DNA from: an uncultured Clostridia bacterium
GTDB lineage: Bacteria > Bacillota > Clostridia > TANB77 > CAG-508
Assembly: GCA_947594935.1 (NCBI GenBank)
Contig: CANQEM010000013.1
Coordinates: forward strand, 1-42,104
DNA length: 42,104 nucleotides
Direction of reading: 5' to 3'
In this document: piece after piece, positions 7,103 to 15,900 of the stretch
Layout: each line of letters begins with the position of its first letter
How positions within the stretch are numbered: position 1 is the stretch's first letter
Made by a program: the position numbers and the translations under genes
Notes under the pieces: model-generated
What the model was told of the DNA's origin: nothing
Databases searched by the model: none
What the model saw: only the letters and a program-made list of their open reading frames with translations

Positions 7103-9020
7103 ACCAGAAGAAGTAGAGATATTAAGGAAAAAAACAATAAAAGAATTGATAGCACCATCTGGAATTGACGCATCAAAAATTGACCATATAGAAATCATTT
7201 CAAACATCACAAAATATGCAAGAAGCTTCTTTATATCAACACTTCCACGTATGTGTACTTTCCCAGAATTATTCAGAGACCTATACTTTTTTGGAGATAT
7301 GAACACATCAATATATATTACGCCAATACCAGAATCAAGATCACAAAACGAATTAAATAAAGTAATAAACGAACTAGAAACAGAAAGAATAGTTGCAGCA
7401 GATAGAGGAAACATCAACAGAGAAAGCAATTTAACACAAAAAAGATTTGAAGCAGAGCAATTAAGAGACGAAATTGCAGCAGGATTTAACAAAATGTATG
7501 AAGCCTCAGTTATAGCAACACTATTTACATACAACTTACAAGACATGGAACGTCTAACAAAACTACTAGCAACAGAAATGTCAAAAACACTAGTATCAAT
7601 AAAAAGCGCATGGGGAGTTCAAGAAGAAGCATTTAGATCAAATATGCCACTTATGAACGACCAACTAAAAAAGACACACTCTTTTGATAGCCGTTCAATG
7701 GGAACAGTATTCCCATTTACAACATCAGATGTGGGACATCCAACAGGTATTCCCCTAGGGTTTAATGGACAAACAGGAACACCAATTTTATTTGATAACT
7801 TTTCACCAACACTTGCAAACTACAATATGGTTATATTTGCAAAGTCTGGTGCTGGTAAATCAGTAACAATGAAAACGCTTATATCTAGGTCATCAGTACT
7901 TATGGGAATAGAAAGCTTAGCGCTAGATGCCGAAGGCGAGTACACAATAGTTGCTGAAAGCTTAGGTGGAATCAATGTTGTAATAAGCCCAAATTCAGGA
8001 ACAATTATAAATCTATTTGATATAGAACCAGAAAGAGTTAGAGATGAAATTACAGGTAGAGAAAAAATCGTTTTAAATGTAGAAAATAAAGTAGAAGACG
8101 TTACACAGGCGTTACTTACAATGGCAAGAGGTAGTACAAGAAGTACAGAAGTAAACGAATTAACAAAACAAGTTATAGCAGAATCAGTTGCAGAAGAATA
8201 TGAAAGCTTAGGAATTACAAGTGATCCAAACAGCTTATACCGTGAAGGCTCAATGATTCAAACAGGCAACAGATTATATAGCGATAAAAAAGAAATGCCA
8301 ACAATAGGCAGCTGGTATAAAAGAATAGGCAGAAAAGCAGCAATGAACGATAATGATGACTATCGTTTCCATTACAGTTATTTACTAAAAGTTATGAAAC
8401 AATATATTAGAGAATATAACGGACAAATGGCGTATTTTGATGGACAATCAACATTTGAATTATTAGATGGAGCACCATTTATAAACTTAGACATATCTCA
8501 ACTAGAAGAAAGATTTGCAAGACCACTTGCACAGCAAATATTACTTTCTTGGATATGGGAAAAATATGTTAAGAAAAATAGTGAAGATAGAACAAAAGCA
8601 AAACAAAAAAGGGTGTTAGTTGATGAAGCATGGATGTTGCTTCCATACCCAGAAGCCGTAGACTTCTTGAACAAAATGGCAAGACGTGCCAGAAAAAGAA
8701 ATGTTTCTCTTGCGATTATATCTCAAAGATTCCAAGACTTCTATGAGAACCCAGAAGCACAAGCAGTTTTAACATCATCAGATACAAAACTATTTTTAGC
8801 ACAAGATAAATCTGAAATTCAATATGTACAAGAAGTATTCAAACTTAGTGATGGTGAAGCGGGATTTCTAGTAAATTGCGCAGTTGGTGAAGGATTGTTG
8901 AAAGTTGGTGGAGATACAGCCATTTTACAAATCACACCAACAGCAAAAGAATTCCAATTTGTAGAAACAAACTTAAACAAAATGATAAGATTACAAAAGA
9001 TGTCAGGTAAACAGCGATGA
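7047..9020 (+). CDS. VirB4-type T4SS ATPase
   Basis: Walker A 'AKSGAGKSVTMKT'; Walker B 'KRVLVDEAWMLL'; 'ISQRFQDFYENPEAQAVLTSSDTKLFLAQDKSE'. ATG 7047 follows AAAGGAGG. Confidence 0.93.
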   Translation: MKKLTKKQQQEPEEVQNNRPEEVEILRKKTIKELIAPSGIDASKIDHIEIISNITKYARSFFISTLPRMCTFPELFRDLYFFGDMNTSIYITPIPESRSQNELNKVINELETERIVAADRGNINRESNLTQKRFEAEQLRDEIAAGFNKMYEASVIATLFTYNLQDMERLTKLLATEMSKTLVSIKSAWGVQEEAFRSNMPLMNDQLKKTHSFDSRSMGTVFPFTTSDVGHPTGIPLGFNGQTGTPILFDNFSPTLANYNMVIFAKSGAGKSVTMKTLISRSSVLMGIESLALDAEGEYTIVAESLGGINVVISPNSGTIINLFDIEPERVRDEITGREKIVLNVENKVEDVTQALLTMARGSTRSTEVNELTKQVIAESVAEEYESLGITSDPNSLYREGSMIQTGNRLYSDKKEMPTIGSWYKRIGRKAAMNDNDDYRFHYSYLLKVMKQYIREYNGQMAYFDGQSTFELLDGAPFINLDISQLEERFARPLAQQILLSWIWEKYVKKNSEDRTKAKQKRVLVDEAWMLLPYPEAVDFLNKMARRARKRNVSLAIISQRFQDFYENPEAQAVLTSSDTKLFLAQDKSEIQYVQEVFKLSDGEAGFLVNCAVGEGLLKVGGDTAILQITPTAKEFQFVETNLNKMIRLQKMSGKQR

Positions 9021-9040
9021 AATAAGGAAGGAGAAATAGA

Positions 9041-9319
9041 ATGAGATTATTTACAAATAAAAATGCAACACAAAAGATAACAATCGTTTTGTTAATAGTA
9101 ATTCTTTTTAACTTTCTTGTGCCAATTCGCGTACAAGCAGGAGACATAGGTGGAGACTTACTAAAAGAATTAGTAAAACTATTTGTAGCATTAGGTGATA
9201 TTGTAAATGGTATTATGAACAAATTTATGCTTGGAACAACCAAAATGTACAGTTCATCCATACTCTCCATAACAGACCAAGACTTAATAGCCAACTTAAA
9301 TGCAACGCGGTACATATAA
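9041..9319 (+). CDS. N-terminal signal/TM segment of VirB6/TrbL-like protein (apparently split from 9300-11960)
   Basis: SD AAGGAAGGAG; signal sequence 'IVLLIVILFNFLVPIRVQAGDIGGDLLKELVKLFVALGDIVNGIMNKFMLG' then runs into a stop while the next frame continues. Confidence 0.6.
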   Translation: MRLFTNKNATQKITIVLLIVILFNFLVPIRVQAGDIGGDLLKELVKLFVALGDIVNGIMNKFMLGTTKMYSSSILSITDQDLIANLNATRYI

Positions 9320-11960
9320 CTCAACAACAGGCAAAATAGATGGTGGTTCAAGCTTAGCGTGGAACCAAGAAGCGGTTGATGCAGGGGTAGGAGTACTTAA
9401 AGAATTTGACGAAGATGACTTATTTGAAGCAGCAGGATGGTTTGGAGATAATCTACAAATTCCGAACATCATGTATTGCCCTGAAAACATCTTTGCAAAT
9501 AAAATAGCCATGTTAGATGTTAACTTTGTTAACCCAAATCTATATACACCAGTTGAAGAAAGTGTAGGAGGATCACCAACAGAAGATTCAGAGAAAGCAG
9601 CAGAATCAATAGTTACAAGAACAGAAGGAGACTCAAAGTCATTAAGAACAATAATAGCAAGTTGGTATAAAGCATTTAGAAATATTGCTATTGTAGGACT
9701 TTTAATTGTTCTAGTATATATAGGAATTAGAATTTTAATAAGCTCTACATCATCAGACAAAGCAAAATACAAAGAAAACTTACAAGACTGGTTTGTTGCA
9801 TTGTGCCTAGTATTCTTTATACACTATATTATGGCAGCAATTTTATCTGTCACAGAAAGTATTACAGACATGTTAGATGACGCATGTAGCCCATATATTT
9901 GGGTAGATGCTTCAAAAGCAAGAGAAAATGATATGATTAATGATGATTGGCTTTCAGGAGATTCAACAGGCGTTACAGGAGGAATAAGATTTAGAACAAC
10001 AATTACTGGATATATAAGATTTATGACACAAGTGGATGACACAGGTGATAGTATATCATATAGTATCATGTTCTTTGCATTAACAATATTTACGGTTATG
10101 TTCACAATATCATATATTAAGAGGTTCTTATATGTAGCATTCTTTACAATGATTGCACCACTGGTAGCATTAACATATCCATTAGATAAAATTCGAGATG
10201 GAAAAGCGCAAGCATTTAATATGTGGTTTAAAGAATATATGATGAATGTAATCATACAACCCGTACACTATTTACTATTTTCAGTATTTATAGGTAGCTC
10301 AATGGATTTAGCAGCTAATAACCCAATATATGCAATAATTGCAATAGGATTCTTCTTACCAGCAGAAAAATATATCAAGAAACTATTCGGACTAGATAAA
10401 CCAGCAACATCTAGCGGACTTGGAGAAGTTGCAGGTGGAGCATTAGCATTGAAGGGAATGACAAGTTTAGTTGGTCAGTTCACAAGTAAAAAAGGTGGAA
10501 ACGGCAAAAATGGTAGAGATGGACAAGATGCAAGTAGAGTTAGAAGAAGAGGAATTGACCCAGCAGCAGAGCCTACAAGAATGAGAGATACTTTAACAGA
10601 AGGACAATTAGGTGAAAACCCACCACCAAGAGGTGGCGGCGGAAACGGCGGAGGCGGGGCACCACAACCGCCACAACAACCACAACCATTACCAGAAGGA
10701 TCAGGCGGAGGAGATAACCCACCAGATGGTGGAGATGGAACTCCACCAGACACACCACCAGGTGGCGGAGGAGGAACTCCACCATTACCAGATGGGCAAA
10801 CAAGAGATGACATTGATGGTGTTATAGATGACATAGCAGCAGCAAATTATTATAATAACATATTAAATAACGAAGGTGGAGAAACATTCCAAAATCATAC
10901 AGAGCAAAATACACAACAAAATACAGAGCAAAACACAATAGATAGAGAACAAGCCATGGTTAGAGAACGTGTTGCTGATGCAACTGCACAAGCAGCAAGA
11001 GAAGCAGCCGGTGGAAATGGAGGCGGAGCACCAGGTGGAGGAACCCCACCATTACCACCACCAGAGGTGGCACAAACGCCTGAAGGCAGACGAACCCTAA
11101 GACAATGGGGACATGACTTAGTTGGACCAAACGGACCAAACTGGGCAAGAGGCGGACGTGAAATAATCGGAAAGAAAATGAGAACCCTAAAAAATACAGT
11201 AGGAACACCATTTATGGCAGGGCACAGAGCTGATACAGCAACAAGAGTAGCTAAATTTACAGCTAGACATGGAGCAAGACTTGCAGGTGCAGCCCTAGGA
11301 GCAGCAACACTGGGAACTGTTGCTGCAGGAGCAGCCTTAACAATGAATGATCCATCAAAAGGATTTTCATCAGCATTAGGAGCAGCAGGTTTAGGAGCTA
11401 GCACAGGTGGAAGAATTGGTGGAGCAGCAGGTAAAGGAATTCCAGAAACAGTAGAACATATTATTAAAAGTGATATAGACACATATCGTCGTGCAACAAT
11501 GAGTTCAGATGATTATAAAAGAGCAGGACAAGAAGTAGCAGATAGAGAATGGAGAAGAGATCCTAAAAATTATGAATATTTACGTAATAAAGCACACATG
11601 AGTGATAGAGAAGCAAGAGATTTCTTAAACGGAAATACGGATGACGGAAGATATTTACAAAGATTACGTAAAGAAACTGGAATAGAAGATATTTCAATTC
11701 TACAAAGAACAATTAAACGTGTTAATGAAAAAGGTTACACAAAGGACTATGGTGTTCATCTTGCAAATCTAGCAAACAATACATCAGCAGAATTTGGCTA
11801 TAAAGAAAGAAATGATATTGCTACAAACCTACAAAACAGAGAAGGAATAAACCTTGCAGCTACAAACAGAGTAATAAAAGATATGATGTTTGTAAAAGAT
11901 TTACAATTTGATGAAGATTCAGATTTAATAAATCCACCAGAACAAGATGAAAACGCATAA
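9300..11960 (+). CDS. VirB6/TrbL-like polytopic membrane protein with long Gly/Pro-rich cytoplasmic tail
   Basis: Multiple TM helices, 'CPENIFANKIAMLDVNFVNP', 'RFLYVAFFTMIAPLVALTYPLDKIRDGKAQAFNMWFKEYMMNVIIQPVHYLLFSVFIG', then a low-complexity tail. Confidence 0.85.
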   Translation: MQRGTYNSTTGKIDGGSSLAWNQEAVDAGVGVLKEFDEDDLFEAAGWFGDNLQIPNIMYCPENIFANKIAMLDVNFVNPNLYTPVEESVGGSPTEDSEKAAESIVTRTEGDSKSLRTIIASWYKAFRNIAIVGLLIVLVYIGIRILISSTSSDKAKYKENLQDWFVALCLVFFIHYIMAAILSVTESITDMLDDACSPYIWVDASKARENDMINDDWLSGDSTGVTGGIRFRTTITGYIRFMTQVDDTGDSISYSIMFFALTIFTVMFTISYIKRFLYVAFFTMIAPLVALTYPLDKIRDGKAQAFNMWFKEYMMNVIIQPVHYLLFSVFIGSSMDLAANNPIYAIIAIGFFLPAEKYIKKLFGLDKPATSSGLGEVAGGALALKGMTSLVGQFTSKKGGNGKNGRDGQDASRVRRRGIDPAAEPTRMRDTLTEGQLGENPPPRGGGGNGGGGAPQPPQQPQPLPEGSGGGDNPPDGGDGTPPDTPPGGGGGTPPLPDGQTRDDIDGVIDDIAAANYYNNILNNEGGETFQNHTEQNTQQNTEQNTIDREQAMVRERVADATAQAAREAAGGNGGGAPGGGTPPLPPPEVAQTPEGRRTLRQWGHDLVGPNGPNWARGGREIIGKKMRTLKNTVGTPFMAGHRADTATRVAKFTARHGARLAGAALGAATLGTVAAGAALTMNDPSKGFSSALGAAGLGASTGGRIGGAAGKGIPETVEHIIKSDIDTYRRATMSSDDYKRAGQEVADREWRRDPKNYEYLRNKAHMSDREARDFLNGNTDDGRYLQRLRKETGIEDISILQRTIKRVNEKGYTKDYGVHLANLANNTSAEFGYKERNDIATNLQNREGINLAATNRVIKDMMFVKDLQFDEDSDLINPPEQDENA

Positions 11961-11977
11961 AAAAGGAGGAATTGACT

Positions 11978-12907
11978 TTGGGAAAGATATTTCGTTTTTA
12001 CAATCAAAATAGGCTGGCAGTCTGGGTACTGGCTGCCGGAGCCCTATTTGTTATACTAGTAATATATACTTTAAACTCTTTAAGTAAAGAACAAAACAAA
12101 AAAGAACAAGAATTAGCACAAAATGGAGAATCTGTTCAAATAAAAGATGAAAATTATGAAAACCAAAGCCAATCTATGGTATCAGAAGACGATGTCCCAA
12201 GTAGCTATCAAAAAAGCCTGGGAAGTGTTATTGATAACTTTTTAAACTATTGTAAAAACCATGAGCCTGAAAAGGCTTATGGTTTGTTAACACAGGAATG
12301 CAGAGACTTAATGTACCCAACAGAAGAATTATTTATAGATCAATACTATAAACCAAAATTTTCAACAGAAAAAACATACAAATTTCAATCATGGAGCTCA
12401 ACAGACGTATATATTTATTTAGTCAAAATTTATCCAAATATGTTAATAACAGCAGAAGGAAGTAATCAAAACTATATTCAAGAATATATAACAGCAAGAA
12501 AAGAAAATGACACATATAAAGTAAATGTAAATGGACTGGTAGGAGTGTCACATAGAGATGGATCTACTATAAAAAATGATGTAGGAATATCAGTTGAAAG
12601 TACCGAAATTTATATGGATTACGAAATAGCCAATATAGTTATAGAAAACAATTCTGCAAATGACATTATATTAGACACAAATGAAAGAACAGATGGTACA
12701 TATTTAGAAGATAAAAATGGAGTAAAATATGAAGCACGACTATATGAAAATTTTGAAGAAGACTTAACTATAAAACAAGATGAAGTGAAAGAATTAAAAA
12801 TCAAATATAGTCATCCATATCAGGCAGGAAATAGAACAGCAAAATATGTATTTTCAAATATAAAATTTAATGACAGTCTAACAGATGAAATAATGGTAGA
12901 AATATAA
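11978..12907 (+). CDS. VirB8/TcpC-like (NTF2-like) bitopic membrane protein
   Basis: N-terminal TM; NTF2-like 'SVIDNFLNYCKNHEPEKAYGLLTQECRDLMYPTEELFIDQYYKPKF'. TTG at 11978 is 8 nt after AGGAGG (the track's TTG 11972 is only 2 nt away). Confidence 0.55.
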   Translation: MGKIFRFYNQNRLAVWVLAAGALFVILVIYTLNSLSKEQNKKEQELAQNGESVQIKDENYENQSQSMVSEDDVPSSYQKSLGSVIDNFLNYCKNHEPEKAYGLLTQECRDLMYPTEELFIDQYYKPKFSTEKTYKFQSWSSTDVYIYLVKIYPNMLITAEGSNQNYIQEYITARKENDTYKVNVNGLVGVSHRDGSTIKNDVGISVESTEIYMDYEIANIVIENNSANDIILDTNERTDGTYLEDKNGVKYEARLYENFEEDLTIKQDEVKELKIKYSHPYQAGNRTAKYVFSNIKFNDSLTDEIMVEI

Positions 12908-12962
12908 AAAGGTATAATTCTTTATCCACTAGACTTGTACCTTAGAAAGGAAGGTAGCCAAT

Positions 12963-15900
12963 ATGCCGAATCTTAAAAATATATTTGGACAAAATAATAA
13001 AGAAGAAGCAAATGATGATGAAGAGATGATGCAAAAAGCTGGTTCGGCAGCAAAAAATGCAATAAACACATCCAAGAAAACAGTAAAAGGAATATACAAA
13101 TTTGCAAAATGGCTTGCAGCAGCACCTATTGCTGTTAAAGTAGTTTTATTTGCTGTAATTTTCATTACTGTTGCAGGTTTTTTCTATGATATCATGCACT
13201 GGGTAACAGACCGTGACAGTGGAGAAAACAACCCAGAAACAATGTACGACATGTTTGTTTCAAAAAACGATAGACTAAGTGATATTATAACAATTGCAGG
13301 CAATGAAGAAAATGGATACTATTTAGCTTTCAAACAAGGTGTAGAAGATAGAATTGAAGAAATTGCCAAAGAATATTCTAAACCAGATACACAAACCTTT
13401 ACAAACGAGGTTACAGAATATGGCGAAGATGGAGAAGTATCAGAAGAAGTAGTAGATAAAGAATTATTATTAAATATGATAAAAGCAGAACTATATACTC
13501 AATATCCAGACTTAGGTGGAGCGATAGGAGGGGAATCAAATATCAGCTTAGGGCAAGAGACAGAAGAAAAGTATAAAGACGGAAAAATGGATATACCAGA
13601 TATAGAGCAAACAGCAGATGATGCAGGTTTAAGTGCAGCAACAGCAGCAGTATTATCATATTTAACAGAAGAAGATGTAAAAGAAAAAGATTTAATAGAT
13701 TGGAGCAAAGAAATAGAATTTGACTCTAAAAGTCCAGCAGAAGCATTTATCCAGCAAGCAGCAAGGAACTGGCAAGCAGGAACAGTCAAAAAAATAACAA
13801 GTAGATTATCTGTTGGAGATGCCCTAGAAAACGGAAGACCAGTTATAGCGTATGTAAAAGCAGGCGAAAATAAACTATTTACAGATAATGCGCAATATAT
13901 AGTTTTAACAGATATAAATAAAAAGAGTTCTGGAACAGTAGTTGATGTAAACAATCCAAATAAAGATAAAACTGATAAAGGTTATTACCTAGACACGGAA
14001 GTTGATACAGTTGCAGAAGCATATTATATATTTGACGCAAAAGCTGCAGTAAAAGAAGGAACAACAACATCAATAACAATAACAAACTCATCAACACCAG
14101 CATCAACAGAAGAAACCACTTCAAAATCAAATACAAAAACATCATCAAATAAAATAACAAGTTTAGATGGATTTGTATTTATTGGAGATTCAATAACCGT
14201 AGGTATGGACAGTGTAATAGACGAAGAAGGAGTTACATTTTTTGCAAAAAGTGCTACTACTGCAACAGACTGGCTTAAAAAAATTCAAGGAAAAAAAGGA
14301 AGTATAGAAATAGATGGCGATTTTCCTAAAAAAGAAGATATAAAAGGAATCAACGTATTTTTAGGAACAAATGGATATGGAAGCACAGTAGATGACATGA
14401 AAAAATTCCTAGACGAACTTCATAAAAAATATCCTGAAACGCCAATTTTTGTAGATGAATTATTACCAGATTTAAAACATGGAGCACCAGAAAGTAGAGA
14501 AAACTTTAAAAAAGAAATTAAAGGTTACTGTAACGGAAAAGGATACTTGAACTATATCGAAGTAGGGTCAGGAGTTACAATGGGAACAAATGACTTCCAC
14601 CCAGCAACAAATGATGACTATAAAAAGCTGTTTGAAAATATAAAAGCAAAAATTGTAGACTCAACAGTTGAAACACAAACAGTTATAACAACTTCACAAG
14701 ATATGAATAAATTACTTATAGGAGAAGACACAGGAAAAGGCTTAGACGGCTTCCAAGGCTCTATCCGTATACGTAGAGTTATGCCAAACAAAGAATTAGC
14801 AGAAATAAAAAATGTAGGAACAGGAGATTTATCTATCACAAACTCAGTTACTGGCTCAATTGCTGGTGACATCAAAAAATACATAGATGATAATGATTTA
14901 GAAGGCAACTGGACAGTATATGTGCAAAACCTAGAAACTGGTGATGTTGAAGCTAACATAAACAGTGGTAGAAAAATGCAGTCAGCAAGTATAATCAAAT
15001 TATTCATAGCTGCAACAGTATATGATGAAAAAGCAGTAGAAAACGGTGTTGTAAGTGAATCAGACGTAAGTAGCATGATTTCTAATAGTGATAATGAAGC
15101 AACAAACAGAATTATAAACGCACTAGGTGGAGGAAATGATGAAGCAGGGTTCACAAAAATCAACAATTATATAAAAGCAAATGGATATTCTGCAAATACT
15201 CAAATAAATAGAATAATGTTTGCAGAAAATCCAAAAGGGGATAACTATACATCAGCAAAAGATGTTGGAAAAATATTAAAAGCAATTTATGAAGGCAAGT
15301 GTGTTAGCAAAGAAGCATCAAATAAAATTCTAGGCTTTATGAAAAATCAAACATATAAGCATAAAATACCAGCAGGTTTACCAGCAGGTGTAGAATCAGC
15401 AAACAAAACCGGAGAATTAGCTACGGTTGAAAATGATGCAGCAATTGTATATAAATCAGGTGCACCATATATTTTAGTTGTATTATCATCTGGTTTAACA
15501 GATACAAGCAGAGCACAAAGAAACATTAAAGAAATATCAACAATTACTTATGATAATGTAGCAACAAAAACATATCAAGATAATGATGATACAGTACAAG
15601 ATACAACAACAGGTGGAGAAGATACAAGTAATGAGAAGCATGTAATTGCAGTTGTAGCAGGCCATGGAAATAAATCAGGCTCAGATAAAGGCTGGTACGA
15701 AACAGGAACACAAGGAAAAACATCTGATGGAAAAACACTATATGAAAGAGATTTAACTAAAAAAGTAGCAGATTATGTAGCAGAAATTTTCAAAGAAAAT
15801 TATCCAAACTTTACTGTTGTAACAGATGGATATTCGAAGAAAAATACAGAAAGATTAGATATTGCAAAGAAAAAAGGTGCAGAAATTTATGTAGGTGTTC

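Noticed and set aside
10612-10827. Plus-strand His-rich ORF ('HHNRHNNHNHYQK')
   Set aside because: Out-of-frame reading of the same low-complexity tail; composition is an artefact of CCA/ACC repeats.
10475-10834. Minus-strand ORF rich in Gly/Pro ('GGVPPPPPGGVSGGVPSPPSGG')
   Set aside because: Antisense reading of the GGN/CCN-rich VirB6 tail; no SD or independent support.
12907-12962. TATAAT-like sequence (near 12912) as a separate promoter for the giant hydrolase
   Set aside because: No suitable -35 at 16-18 bp upstream; too common a motif in AT-rich DNA to call.
13499-15166. Several antisense ORFs (13499-13954, 13879-14160, 14618-15166) within the 1901-aa gene
   Set aside because: Fully inside a strongly supported CDS on the opposite strand; sequences look like reverse translations of AT-rich coding DNA.
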